From NCBI GenBank assembly GCA_963711065.1, contig CAVQCO010000002.1, positions 620,001-684,000 on the forward strand: 64,000 nucleotides of DNA. The letters run 5' to 3'. A program made the translations under genes and the position numbers. The notes beneath the pieces were generated by a model. That model saw only the letters and a program-made list of their open reading frames with translations. It was not told the DNA's origin and ran no database searches. This DNA comes from Bog-473 sp963711065. Its GTDB lineage: Bacteria; Actinomycetota; Acidimicrobiia; Acidimicrobiales; RAAP-2. Below, piece by piece: positions 1 to 9,326 of this stretch (position 1 is its first letter; each line of letters begins with the position of its first letter).

Positions 1-1
1 T

Positions 2-1132
2 TACACCTTCAACGGCTGGTTCGCCGCGCCGAGCGGGGGCAGTGCCCTGACCTCTCCTTACACCCTGGCCGGCTCGGTGACCCTCTATGCCCAGTGGACG
101 CCCGTGGTGCCCGTCACCGTTCAGGTCTCGGGGACCCAGACCTACGGCGGAGGTCCGAGCTTCACCTACGCGACCACGCCCTCGGGAGTGAGCGTCACCT
201 CGCTCGTCTGCACCACTGTCGGATCCTCGACCCCGATCAATTCATCGCTCGGCGCAGGAACCTACACGATCCTCGGTTCGTCCTGTTCGGGGAGCGCTGG
301 CGCGAATTACTCCCTCACGTTCACCGGCGTCAGCACGGGCTTCGTTGTCTCCAAGGCTCCCGTGACCGTCCTGGTCTCGGGGACCCAGACCTATGGCGGA
401 GGCTCTAGCTTCACCTACACGACCACACCCTCGGGAGTGAGCGTCACCTCGCTCAAGTGCACGACGGTCGGGTCCTCGACGCTGATCAACTCTTCACTCG
501 CGGCAGGGACCTACACGATCCTGGGCTCGACTTGTTCGGGGAGCGCAGGCGCGAATTACACTCCTAGCTTTACGGGGATGACCAATGGCTATGTCGTCTC
601 CATGGCGACACAGACCGTCAAGTTCACCTCAACCGCACCGACCAAGGCGGTTGTAGGTGGAGCGACCTACACGCCGATTGCCTCGGCGACCTCGAAGCTC
701 ACGGTGGCCATTACCGTCGACTCCTCTGCGTCGGCGGTGTGCTCCATCAGTCCGGCCGGGGTCGTGAGCTTCCAGGCGGCAGGGACCTGTCGCCTCGATG
801 CCAATCAGGCTGGCAACGTCGACTACAACGCGGCAACCCAGGTCCAGCAGTCCTTCGCCGTGAGCCAGGTGCCGGTGTTCGCGCTCGATGCGCCGCCCAC
901 GACCGCCACGGTGGGACAGAGGTACAGCTACACGTTCAGCGCCAACGGGACTCCGGTCCCCACGTACGCCCTGAACTTATCGGCTCCGACCTGGTTGTCG
1001 ATCAACTCGGCCACGGGAGTGGTAACGGGAACCCCGCCGTCGGGCACCAAGACCTTCAGCTATTCGGTGATCGCCTCGAACTCGGCAGGCAAGGCCACCG
1101 CCGGACCCTTCAAGGTCACGGTCAGCACGTAG
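2..1132 (+). CDS. Modular secreted/surface protein, 3' part only
   Basis: The reading frame is open from the first base, so the start lies outside the window; about 376 residues are seen. Visible modules in order are: the end of an InlB/Listeria-Bacteroides-type repeat (residues 1-32, ending TLYAQW); two MBG-like beta repeats beginning VSGTQTYGGG (about 38-118 and 120-200); one unit of the FTSTxPTKAVVGG...DANQAGN type (about 202-285); and a C-terminal Ig-like domain (about 290-376) ending at TAG 1130-1132. The third module is the same family as the nine-fold repeat of the 11782-15024 protein, so modules appear to be shared between proteins here. There is no C-terminal anchor, which suggests secretion or attachment through the missing N-terminus. 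The function is likely adhesion or cell-surface structure, by analogy only. Confidence 0.8.
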   Translation, partial: YTFNGWFAAPSGGSALTSPYTLAGSVTLYAQWTPVVPVTVQVSGTQTYGGGPSFTYATTPSGVSVTSLVCTTVGSSTPINSSLGAGTYTILGSSCSGSAGANYSLTFTGVSTGFVVSKAPVTVLVSGTQTYGGGSSFTYTTTPSGVSVTSLKCTTVGSSTLINSSLAAGTYTILGSTCSGSAGANYTPSFTGMTNGYVVSMATQTVKFTSTAPTKAVVGGATYTPIASATSKLTVAITVDSSASAVCSISPAGVVSFQAAGTCRLDANQAGNVDYNAATQVQQSFAVSQVPVFALDAPPTTATVGQRYSYTFSANGTPVPTYALNLSAPTWLSINSATGVVTGTPPSGTKTFSYSVIASNSAGKATAGPFKVTVST

Positions 1133-1168
1133 CTCCGGCCCACGACGCCAAGAGAAATTCGAGAGGCG

Positions 1169-1798
1169 ATGGGACCTTCTTCGAGAACGGCTGCTCCCGA
1201 ATTGGCAGAAGAGATATCCGCTCGCTCAACAGAGGGACCAGACCCAGGACGAGCGACATCCCGCTCGCGTCGGCGACGGCGGCTGTTGCTCGGAAGCCTC
1301 GGGGTAGTTTTCGTTCTGGTCGTGATGTTTGCGGCGGCGACCTTGCGGCTCTTCGTCTTTCCTCCAGCGGACCAGCCGACGCACGTCGACGGTATCTTGA
1401 GTCTCAATGGCAGTGACGAAGGAGCCCGAGCAGCACTGGCCGTGTCTCTCGCTGAGAAGGGATACGCCCCTGTACTCCTGTTTTCTCAGGGTGGGCAGAG
1501 CGCTGACACGTCATGCCCCAAAGTGCCTCGGGTCACGGTGGTGTGCTTCGTGGACGCCAGCAACAACACGCGTGGCGAAGCAGAATGGGCAGGGCGATAC
1601 GCCACACGTCACAACTGGCACAGCCTCTTGATCGTTCCGGGTCGAGCCCAGGTTACGCGCGCCCGCCTGCTTACGGAACGGTGTTTTGCGGGACGGGTGA
1701 CCGTCGTTCCCGTCGCAGAGCCACGCCCTGCTCTTTCGGAAATCATTCACCAGTGGGGCGGTCTGCTCGATGCCCTCCTTGTCGATCGAGGATGTTGA
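1169..1798 (+). CDS. YdcF/SanA-type (DUF218) membrane protein
   Basis: 209 residues. A basic N-terminus (RSRRRRR, about 32-38) precedes one membrane segment (about 39-60) and an extracytoplasmic domain. That domain shows the ElyC/SanA/YdcF pattern: VDGILSLNG near the start, then SNNTRGEAEWAGRYA (the conserved TxxEA region), SLLIVPGRAQVTRARLL, and CFAGRVTVVPV. Family members act in envelope maintenance, but their biochemical activity is poorly defined. The gene starts 36 bp after the surface protein and may be co-transcribed with it. It ends 60 bp from the convergent lhgO-like gene. The ATG at 1169 has a purine-rich GAGAGG just upstream, closer than ideal, so the start is moderately certain. 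Confidence 0.75.
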   Translation: MGPSSRTAAPELAEEISARSTEGPDPGRATSRSRRRRRLLLGSLGVVFVLVVMFAAATLRLFVFPPADQPTHVDGILSLNGSDEGARAALAVSLAEKGYAPVLLFSQGGQSADTSCPKVPRVTVVCFVDASNNTRGEAEWAGRYATRHNWHSLLIVPGRAQVTRARLLTERCFAGRVTVVPVAEPRPALSEIIHQWGGLLDALLVDRGC

Positions 1799-1858
1799 GC
1801 AGTTCCGAACTCGTGAGGCGCACGTACGGCCGCTACCCGAGGCCTGCAAGAATCTCTG

Positions 1859-3094
1859 CTAACGCACCCGGCGAGCGAACGAGGCATCGTTGTCTGCCAT
1901 TTCGCCAACGATGTGCTCGGCGATGGCCAGTGATGCCGTCGCTGCGGGCGATGGCGCATTACGCACGAGGGTTACGCGCGGCTGATGGTCAATGACGAAG
2001 TCATCAACAAGGGTTCCGTCGCGGTGAAGAGCTTGAGCGCGCACGCCCGCCCCTGAACGGACAAGGTCAGCCCGCGACAGTTCAGGTACGTATGCACGGG
2101 CACGACCAAAGAAGAGTGACTTGCTCACCGAACCGAATATCTCCCGAGCGCCCATTCGCCAGTGCTGGCGTGCCATTTTGCGCATTCCCGGATACCGCAC
2201 TGTGCGCCATAGGTCTCGAAGCCGTACATCGCCCCACCGATATCCTTCCTGGGACATGGCCAGGACGGCGTTGGGTCCGACATGGACGTGGCCGCCAAGG
2301 CCTCGAGTGAAATGCACTCCGAGGAAGGGAAATCGAGGGTCTGGAACTGGATAGACGAGACCGCGAATGAGATCTGTGCGCTCTGGCGCGATCTCGTAAT
2401 ACTCCCCTCGGAAGGGGATGATCTCTGGGTCCGAAGCGGCACCGGCCAGCCGAGCAAGAAGCGATGACTGGAGACCGCCGCACACGACGAGATAGTCAAA
2501 GGCCCGTTCGTGCGCATCGGTGGTGATGTGTACCGCCGAGGAACGCACATCGATCTCCATGACTGGCTGTCCCAAAATCACCTGGCCTCCCTCCAGAACG
2601 ATGTCGGCGGCCAGCTGTTCGGCAATGACGCGGAAGTCCACGACCGCCGTTCCCGGAATCAACAACGCCGAGAGTCCCTGAACATGTGGCTCGCGGTCAC
2701 GAAGCTCTGAGGCGTCGATCAACCGTGATCCGGGAATACCGTTGGCCTCCGCCCGACTGGCCAGGTCGAACAAACGGGGCATCTCGTCATCGCGAAGGGC
2801 GACGATCACTTTGCCGACCTCTTCGTAGGGGAGCTCCCGTTCGGCACAGTAGGCGCGTAGGAGCTGACCACCGCGCCGACACAACATGGCCTTGAGTGAC
2901 CCAGGTGGGTAGTAGACACCGGAATGCACAACGTTGCTGCTGTGACTGGTCTGGTGGGCAGCGACCGTGCCCTCCTTGTCGATCACTGTGACTTCGACGT
3001 TCATCGCGAGCTGCAGACGGCGAGCCACTGAGAGTCCGACAATGCCGGCGCCGACCACCCCGATTCTTGCTGTGGTCACCCTGCTGTCTGTCAT
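1859..3094 (-). CDS. lhgO: L-2-hydroxyglutarate oxidase (LhgO family)
   Basis: 411 residues from the ATG at 3094-3092; an in-frame start further upstream would add a 39-residue non-homologous leader. This is a FAD-dependent DAO-fold enzyme. The N-terminal dinucleotide fold is RIGVVGAGIVGLSVARRL, followed by the family stretch HSSNVVHSGVYYPPGS that contacts FAD. Later motifs include VVCGGLQSS, FRGEYYEI, VYPVPDP and HVHVGPNAVLA, all typical of LhgO. The family oxidises L-2-hydroxyglutarate to 2-oxoglutarate, passing electrons to the membrane quinone pool. The C-terminus (RNAPSPAATASLAIAEHI) is also family-like. It has no metabolic partner next door and sits among surface-protein genes, so it may be isolated from its original context. 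Confidence 0.85.
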   Translation of the reverse strand: MTDSRVTTARIGVVGAGIVGLSVARRLQLAMNVEVTVIDKEGTVAAHQTSHSSNVVHSGVYYPPGSLKAMLCRRGGQLLRAYCAERELPYEEVGKVIVALRDDEMPRLFDLASRAEANGIPGSRLIDASELRDREPHVQGLSALLIPGTAVVDFRVIAEQLAADIVLEGGQVILGQPVMEIDVRSSAVHITTDAHERAFDYLVVCGGLQSSLLARLAGAASDPEIIPFRGEYYEIAPERTDLIRGLVYPVPDPRFPFLGVHFTRGLGGHVHVGPNAVLAMSQEGYRWGDVRLRDLWRTVRYPGMRKMARQHWRMGAREIFGSVSKSLFFGRARAYVPELSRADLVRSGAGVRAQALHRDGTLVDDFVIDHQPRVTLVRNAPSPAATASLAIAEHIVGEMADNDASFARRVR

Positions 3095-3177
3095 TCGTTG
3101 ACCTGACTTGGGCCCAATTGGCCATCTTCGCAACGGGCGCCGGTATCTCCGCAGCCCTCCAACTGATTGGCGACATG

Positions 3178-3297
3178 TTCGATTTGATGCATCGGTCGAT
3201 CTGTTGACCATTCTTGGGCAGCAGCTGTCGCCAATTACGGCTCTGTCCCACAGTGGTTAGGGACAATGTCCCACAGTAGTGAGGACAACGTGAGGAC
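3178..3297. repeat. Upstream repeat element, copy 1 (paired with 9108-9213)
   Basis: About 120 bp resembling 9108-9213 in order and spacing. Shared blocks are GATxTGAxGCAT, GTCGAT, GACC, TGGGC, then GGGACRATGTCCCA and GTGAGGACAAYGTG. The first copy contains the palindrome GGGACAATGTCCC. Each copy ends about 105-115 bp before the start of a secreted GYW-repeat protein gene (3401 and 9327). It could be a shared promoter/operator region or remnants of an insertion-sequence end with multiple GGGACA blocks. Confidence 0.6.
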
Positions 3298-3400
3298 GAA
3301 GACCAACATCGCCGAGATTCTGAACCAAGCCCGGGAATGGTGGTGTGTCGGGTCTCGAGAGCAACTTCAAGGGATGGGCAGATTTGGCCGAGTGATCACT

Positions 3401-5939
3401 ATGGACGTGTGCGTCCCTCGACGGGAACACGCGAGCAGGACGAAGGTCCTCGCTGGCTACGCCGCAGCCGTCACACTGCTCGCCGCCGGCCTGGCGGTGG
3501 TCGGGTTTGCCGACCCCTCCCTGCTCAAGACGGCGCCCGCGTCGGGGTCCACGGCACCGTCGTCACCGCCGGTGACCGTGTGCGGCAATTCGTCCCTGCT
3601 CACCGGCCCCTCCTCCGCTCCGGCGGGCGCGGTGAGCGTCCCGGCAGGGGACAACAGTGCGGCTCTTCGCCGGCACGCTGGGAGCGAGCACGACCTACTG
3701 GTTCGCTCCGGGCACGCACACGCTCGGATCAGGTGAGTTCGCCCAGATCGACGCCGCCAACAACGACACGCTCATGGGCGGCCCCGGAGCGGTCCTCGAC
3801 GGCCAGGACAAGAACGACTTCGCCATCGCCGGCTCGGGCACCAACGTCACCATCGAGTACCTCACCATCGAGAACTTCACCGCTCCCCAGTCACAGGGGG
3901 CGGTCAACCAAAACCTGAGCAGCGGCTGGGTGATCGAGAACTCGACCATCGAGAACAACCCCAACGGCGCCGGTGTGATGGTGGACTCCAACGGCGTGCT
4001 CAATGACGACTGCCTGACCAAGAACGGCCAGTACGGGTTCCAGACCTATTCGGGGTCCGACTCGGTCCCGGTCACCAACTTGACCATCACCAACAACGAG
4101 ATTAGCGACAACGACACGCAGAACTACGACACCGACGGGACCGGGGCCTGCGGCTGCACCGGTGGAGCGAAGTTCTGGAACGATCTGGGGGCCACGGTGA
4201 CGGGGAACTACATCCACGACAACGAGTCGGTCGGGCTGTGGATGGACACCAACAACACCGGCTTCAACGTGAGCGACAACTACTTCTCCCACAACTGGGA
4301 CGTGGCCATCCAATACGAGATCTCCTACAACGTCTCGATCACCGACAACACCTTCGTCGACAACGGCTGGATCGCCGGTCCCAACAACCCCGGCACCGGG
4401 GCCATCGAGATCAACAACGCGGGAAGCGACGCCAATGTCCACGGTGCCTATGACACCGAATCGGTGATTTCGGGCAACGTGCTGACCGACAACTGGGGCG
4501 GCGTCGACATCTACGACGACTCCGGCCGCTTCTGTGGGACCCAGTCGGACAACACCTCGAGCGACTACTGCACGCTCGACAATCCGAGCGTCTACTCGGT
4601 CTCTTCGTGCACAGTCAACGACTCGGCCTCGGCCAACCCGAGCCAGAACCCCGACTACTACGACAACTGCCGCTGGAAGAGCCAGAACATCTTGGTCACC
4701 GACAACACGTTCAACTTCACGCCGTCGAACATCGGGTCCAATTGCACGGCGGCCAAGGGCTGTGGGTTCATCGGCCTCTATTCGGAGTGGGGCACCATCG
4801 CGCCCTACGACGGCTACGCCGTGCCGCTGAACCTGGTCGACAAGCAGAACGTCACCTTCAGCGACAACACCTACAACGGACCGTTCGTGTTCGACTCCAT
4901 GTACCAGGGCGACACCGTGAGCTGGGCCCAGTGGAGCGGCGGCTACACCGACCCCAACTCCAATGCCGCGGTCGTGGCCCAAGACGCCGGGTCGACGTTC
5001 AACGGGTCGGCCACGAATCCGACGACCACGACGACGACGGTGGCTCCGACCACCACCACGACGGTGGCTCCGACCACGACGACGACGGTGGCTCCGACCA
5101 CAACGACGACCCGGCCCACCACAACGACCCGGCCGACCACAACGACGACTCGGCCACCCCCAAAAGGCTCGGGAGGGTCAAACGGGGCGACTCGCGCCGG
5201 CGGCTACTGGATAGCCCACTCCGACGGCGCCGTCGATCCCCACGGTGACGCGGCGAACCTCGGAGGTTTGCTGGCACCGAGCCTGAACGCACCGATCACC
5301 CATATCGTCGCCACACCCGACGGCGTCGGCTATTGGCTGGTGAGCTCCGACGGCGGAATCTTCAGCTTCGGCGACGCCGCGTTTCATGGGTCAACGAGCG
5401 GCCTGCGACTGAATCGCCCCATCGTGGGTATGGCGCCGACGCCAGACGGTGGCGGCTACCGGCTGGTGGCGTCAGATGGCGGGATCTTCAGCTTCGGCGA
5501 CGCCCGGTTCCTCGGGTCCACCGGCGGTATGCATCTCAACGAGCCCATCGTTGGCATGGCGTCGACGCCCGACGGTGGCGGCTACTGGTTGGTGGCCTCC
5601 GATGGCGGGATCTTCAGCTTCGGCGATGCACGGTTCCTCGGGTCCACCGGCGGAATCCACCTCAACGAGCCCATCGTGAGTATGGCTTCGACATCTGACG
5701 GTGGCGGCTACTGGCTGGTGGCCTCCGATGGCGGGATCTTCAGCTTCGGGGATGCAGGGTTCCTCGGGTCCACCGGCGGAATCCACCTCAACGAGCCCAT
5801 CGTGAGCATGGCTCTGACGCCAGACGGCGGCGGATACTGGCTGGTGGCCTCGGATGGCGGGATCTTCTCTTATGGCGACGCACGATTCTTCGGTTCCAGT
5901 GGTGCCCACCTCACGCCGGTCGTTGGAATGGCGACCTGA
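3401..5939 (+). CDS. Secreted beta-helix protein with GYW repeats (frameshifted)
   Basis: The signal peptide and the body lie in different frames. The N-terminus from ATG 3401 carries a signal/TM stretch (about residues 15-37) and reads to VPAGDNSA. The body opens in another frame at about 3657 and runs to TGA 5937-5939. Removing one G near 3661 restores VPAGDNSALFAGTLGAS. The body contains a parallel beta-helix with many N-x-I/V-T-x-N turns (about 3740-4980), as in pectate-lyase-like or carbohydrate-binding proteins. A Thr-rich linker with TTTTTVAP units follows (5020-5160), then about five 43-residue repeats of the type GYWLVASDGGIFSFGDA. The same repeats occur in the genes at 9327 and 48799. 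It is probably a secreted polysaccharide-acting or adhesive protein; the catalytic role is unproven. The break may be a sequencing error. Confidence 0.75.
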
Positions 5940-6098
5940 CGGAAACATCGACGCCACAAGCTCCTGATCGCCGCAGAGAACGCTGCGCCCCACGATCTGA
6001 AGCTTCGGATCGCTCGGCGTGACCTGTTTGACGGTTGCCACGCAGCGGAGGGCCACCAGGCCGATGGTCGCCTTTGGGGAGTCCTGACCAGCCCCCGG

Positions 6099-8624
6099 TC
6101 ATTCGGCCCGCAGGAGCAGCGAGGTGCGCGTCCTGGCCGCCACGCGCCCCGGGATGAGAGCGACAAGGTTCGCGAACACGAGCGCCCCGAGAGCGACCAG
6201 CGCCACCGACAGGACGGGTACCGTCGGGTGCAGCACAGCTGAGATGCCCTCGGCGAACAGCGTCCACATCCAGCGTCCCAGGGCGATCCCGATCGGGACT
6301 CCCAGCACCACCCCGACCACGGCCGCCACCGAGGACTGCCAGGCCACCGAGGCGGCAAGCTGCCGCTGGGTGAACCCCAGCGTCTTCAGGAGGGCGAACT
6401 GGCGCCGGCGCTGGCGGACCGAGGCGACGAGGGTGAGCCCCAGCGCGCCGATCGCGCCGACGGCCAGGACCGCGGCGAGGAGCGCCGGCGTCGCGCCGAT
6501 GGTGCGGTAGTTCGCGATCTCCGCCGGGCGCAGCGCGCTGACCACTCCGCCGACCGGCGCATCGGGATCCGAGGGCCGGTCGAGCACGGCCGCAATGTGG
6601 TCGAGCGAGCGCAGCGCGGCGTCGTCGCTCACGCCGGGCCGGACGGCGACGAAGACAGCCATGGGGCCGGGCACCGGGCTGCCCTGCTGGTTGAGATCGG
6701 TGGCCGAGAAGAGCGATGTGGCCATCACCGCCCCGGTCCCCATCTGCAGAGCGGGATCTCCCGACCCGCCGATCGTCGGCAGGGTCGCCGTCCCGACGAT
6801 GCGCAGGCGGACCTTCGTGTGACCGTCCGTCTGCGCCATGACCGTGCCGCCGACGTGTGCGTGCAGCGACGCCAGAGTCGCCGGTCCGAGCATGACCTCT
6901 GACGGCTCCGTCAGCGCGTGGCCGGAGAGCAAGGAGGGGCTCACCACCGCGCCCGGCCTCATGGCCAGGACGGGCACGGAGTGCCCGTCGAGGCTGGCGC
7001 TCTCGAAGTAGACGCCGGCCCAGCGGGCGACATCGGGGTCGTGGTCGAGCAGTGCGGTCGTCTCCGCCGCCGGCAGGTTCTCGGCGGCGGAGAAGCCGGC
7101 CAGCAGGGCGTAGTCCCAGTTCCATCCGTACAGAGGTGGTTGGGACACGAGGGCGTTGAGACTCGATGCGAACGTGAGCGAGGTCACGATCACCGTGATC
7201 GCGACCACCGCGCCGAGGAGCGCTGAGCGCACCGGTGCGGCGTCGCGTCCGGCACGCCCGCCCATCGCCGATCGGATGCCCAGCACCGCGCTCGGCGGAA
7301 GCGCGGCCGCGACGGCCCGGATCCACCCGGGGTCCCGGTGTGGGGTGTCCGGCCTTAGCGCCAAACGGTGTGGCGCGACCCTGAAGGCGACGAACAGCGC
7401 GGTCGCCGCGAGCGCCACGACGAACAAGAGGAACCCGAGACCGAGAACGGTCCAATCGAAGGTCACGCCGACGTCGGGGTAGACGGGCCGGACCGGGCCG
7501 ATCGGGGCCAGCGGGGACAGCCCAACGGCGACCCCCACCGCCAGGAGCGATCCGGCCGCGATCGCGCCGACGACGCCGGCGAGCCCGTCGGCCATCGCCA
7601 TGGCGGGCCCGGCCCCCAGGGCTCGCACGATCGCGCCCTCCTCGGCGTTGCGCCGGATTAGGCGGCTGATCACCTGACCATTGATCACCAGCGCGGCGAG
7701 GGCGGCGACGAGCCCGAACACCCCTAGGGCGATGGCTTCGGGGCGGATGGCGCGCTCGGCCTTCGCGACGTACGGGGCGTTCGTTGTCTCTCCCCCAACG
7801 GGGCCCAAGTTGGGGATGACCTCGTTCACGGCGGAGACGACGGCCGCTTCGTGCGCCAGTCCGCCGTCGAGATGGAACGAGACGTACGAGTAGTAGGCGC
7901 AGCACGTCTCGAGCTCCCTGGTCAGCGCGGGGGTGATGACCGCGATCTGGTTGCCGAGCGCGGCATCGTCATCCTGGACGACCTGGGTAGTCCACTCCAC
8001 GATGCCGACGAGCTTGAACGGGACGATGAGGTGGGGCTTGTCATGTGGGTAACCGCTGAAGTTCGGCTGGCCCGCCTGGGCGTCGGTGAAGAAGGCCACG
8101 GGCAGGGTGGACCCGATGTGCAGCCCGTACTGGGCGGCGGCCCCAGCGGACATGACGATCTCGTCCGGCCGGGTGGGGTCGGCCATGCGGCCCTGCAGAA
8201 CGGTGACCCGGTCCGAGGAGAAGTACGCGGCGTCGGGGCCCGTGCTGCCCTCGACTGCGGGTGGTGCCTCGCCCGGCACGCCCGTTCCAGCGTGATGTCC
8301 CAGAACTTGCAAGGTGCCGTCGAAGCCGACGACGTCTACCGCTCGCTCGACGTAGGGGACCCGGGCCACGGCCTCGTCCACCTTCTCCGAGTACCCCGTG
8401 TTCGTGATGGGACCGAACTCGGTGAACATCCCCAGATCCGAGGGTTTGGTGCTCGCCAGGTAGGTCGGGAAGGAGGACTGCGTGCGGCGCGCCCCGGCCA
8501 CCGCCGCCATGGCGACGCCCCCCACGAGGCCGATGAGTACGACCAGCGTGAGGTACCCGGCCCAGCGCCGGCGGAAGGTGGCCCGGAACCGGTAGGAGGA
8601 CTCGCGCGCGACCGCTCGGATCAC
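6099..8624 (-). CDS. FtsX/MacB-type ABC transporter permease
   Basis: 841 residues. A basic N-terminus (SYRFRATFRRRW) precedes the first membrane helix (about 24-46) and a large extracytoplasmic loop. A cluster of helices follows (about 295-420), then a second soluble region and a second FtsX domain with helices near residues 690-830. The stretch RQRRRQFALLKTLGFTQRQLAASVAWQS is the hallmark cytoplasmic loop of this family; its short core is LLKTLGFTQRQL. The GTG start at 8624 has GGAGGG six to seven bases upstream. Such permeases work with a separate ATPase in export or in mechanotransmission, but no ATPase gene is adjacent on either side, so this is an orphan permease in the window. It is convergent with the GYW-repeat gene, with 159 bp of featureless spacer between them. 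Confidence 0.9.
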   Translation of the reverse strand: MIRAVARESSYRFRATFRRRWAGYLTLVVLIGLVGGVAMAAVAGARRTQSSFPTYLASTKPSDLGMFTEFGPITNTGYSEKVDEAVARVPYVERAVDVVGFDGTLQVLGHHAGTGVPGEAPPAVEGSTGPDAAYFSSDRVTVLQGRMADPTRPDEIVMSAGAAAQYGLHIGSTLPVAFFTDAQAGQPNFSGYPHDKPHLIVPFKLVGIVEWTTQVVQDDDAALGNQIAVITPALTRELETCCAYYSYVSFHLDGGLAHEAAVVSAVNEVIPNLGPVGGETTNAPYVAKAERAIRPEAIALGVFGLVAALAALVINGQVISRLIRRNAEEGAIVRALGAGPAMAMADGLAGVVGAIAAGSLLAVGVAVGLSPLAPIGPVRPVYPDVGVTFDWTVLGLGFLLFVVALAATALFVAFRVAPHRLALRPDTPHRDPGWIRAVAAALPPSAVLGIRSAMGGRAGRDAAPVRSALLGAVVAITVIVTSLTFASSLNALVSQPPLYGWNWDYALLAGFSAAENLPAAETTALLDHDPDVARWAGVYFESASLDGHSVPVLAMRPGAVVSPSLLSGHALTEPSEVMLGPATLASLHAHVGGTVMAQTDGHTKVRLRIVGTATLPTIGGSGDPALQMGTGAVMATSLFSATDLNQQGSPVPGPMAVFVAVRPGVSDDAALRSLDHIAAVLDRPSDPDAPVGGVVSALRPAEIANYRTIGATPALLAAVLAVGAIGALGLTLVASVRQRRRQFALLKTLGFTQRQLAASVAWQSSVAAVVGVVLGVPIGIALGRWMWTLFAEGISAVLHPTVPVLSVALVALGALVFANLVALIPGRVAARTRTSLLLRAE

Positions 8625-8841
8625 CCCTGACCCTCCTGCTCCTCATGTACGGCCCCGGAGGACCGGATACCAGCGCCGCCTGCCGCCACCGCTCCAGTGT
8701 TGCCGAGCAGCAGGACAACACCAAGGTTGCTAGCGCGCCGACGGTACCTCGTGCTAGCACCCGGGCGGATGAAGGCGCGCCGCCGGCTCCAGGCCTTGCT
8801 ACCTCGACCGGCCGAGCGTGCCCGGCGCGGGGCTGATGTGT

Positions 8842-8876
8842 TGACGGTGAGCCGGCCTGTTGGCGGGAATCTGTGA
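8842..8876 (-). repeat. rnpB 3'-end copy 1 (attachment-site-like)
   Basis: Plus-strand bases beginning TGACGGTGAGCCGGCCTGT match the 3' end of RNase P RNA (intact gene at 15748-16130) with two mismatches over 35 positions. Orientation is the same as in the real gene. Similarity to the 11145 copy continues for about 135 bp, to GAGGACCGATTG at 8980, with the same spacing. Only the 3' end is present, so this is not an RNase P gene. Confidence 0.8.
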
Positions 8877-9107
8877 AGTGTCGGACCGCTCACCAGGGAC
8901 GATTCCTACCGGGAGATCCCTGAGCTGGGGTCTTGATGTCGGTCACTTCTCATCGTTGACCGACGATACGCATCGTTGTGAGGACCGATTGCGGACCGAT
9001 CCTGGGGGTCGTCTCTGAGGTCGAGCTTCTTGGTCTGAAGCGCAAGCTGAGCGGCGGCGATGAGGACCCTCTCGGGATCGTCCATCTGGACCCCGGTCGA
9101 GCCGTTT

Positions 9108-9213
9108 GATCTGAGGCATGTGTCGATACGTCGACCGTCATGGGCGGCCCCTGCCGACGCTGATCACCTGGTGTTGGGACGATGTCCCATGACAGTGAGG
9201 ACAATGTGGGACA
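9108..9213. repeat. Upstream repeat element, copy 2
   Basis: Diverged second copy of the element at 3178-3297. It includes GGGACGATGTCCCA and GTGAGGACAATGTGGGACA, and ends 114 bp before the ATG of the secreted protein at 9327. Repeated GGGACA blocks resemble the multiple end repeats of some insertion sequences, but no transposase is attached. Confidence 0.55.
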
Positions 9214-9326
9214 AGCGCGAATGCTCCCTTAGGAACGTTGGTACAAGACGCCCAGCGGGGATCTTGACGGGTCGGAGGTGGCAAGCTGTCGCAGTCGTAT
9301 GACGAGGCGAAGAGGGGGGATCCCGA

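Larger units (their letters stand above)
8625..9326. other. Intergenic region with rnpB-end copy and upstream repeat
   Basis: About 700 bp without a convincing gene. It contains the rnpB 3'-end copy at 8842, a following stretch also present after 11145 (ending near GAGGACCGATTG at 8980), and the second copy of the upstream repeat (9108-9213). On the minus strand, about 9000-9085 reads MDDPERVLIAAAQLALQT in an open but startless frame; it could be a gene remnant and I cannot identify it. Confidence 0.5.
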
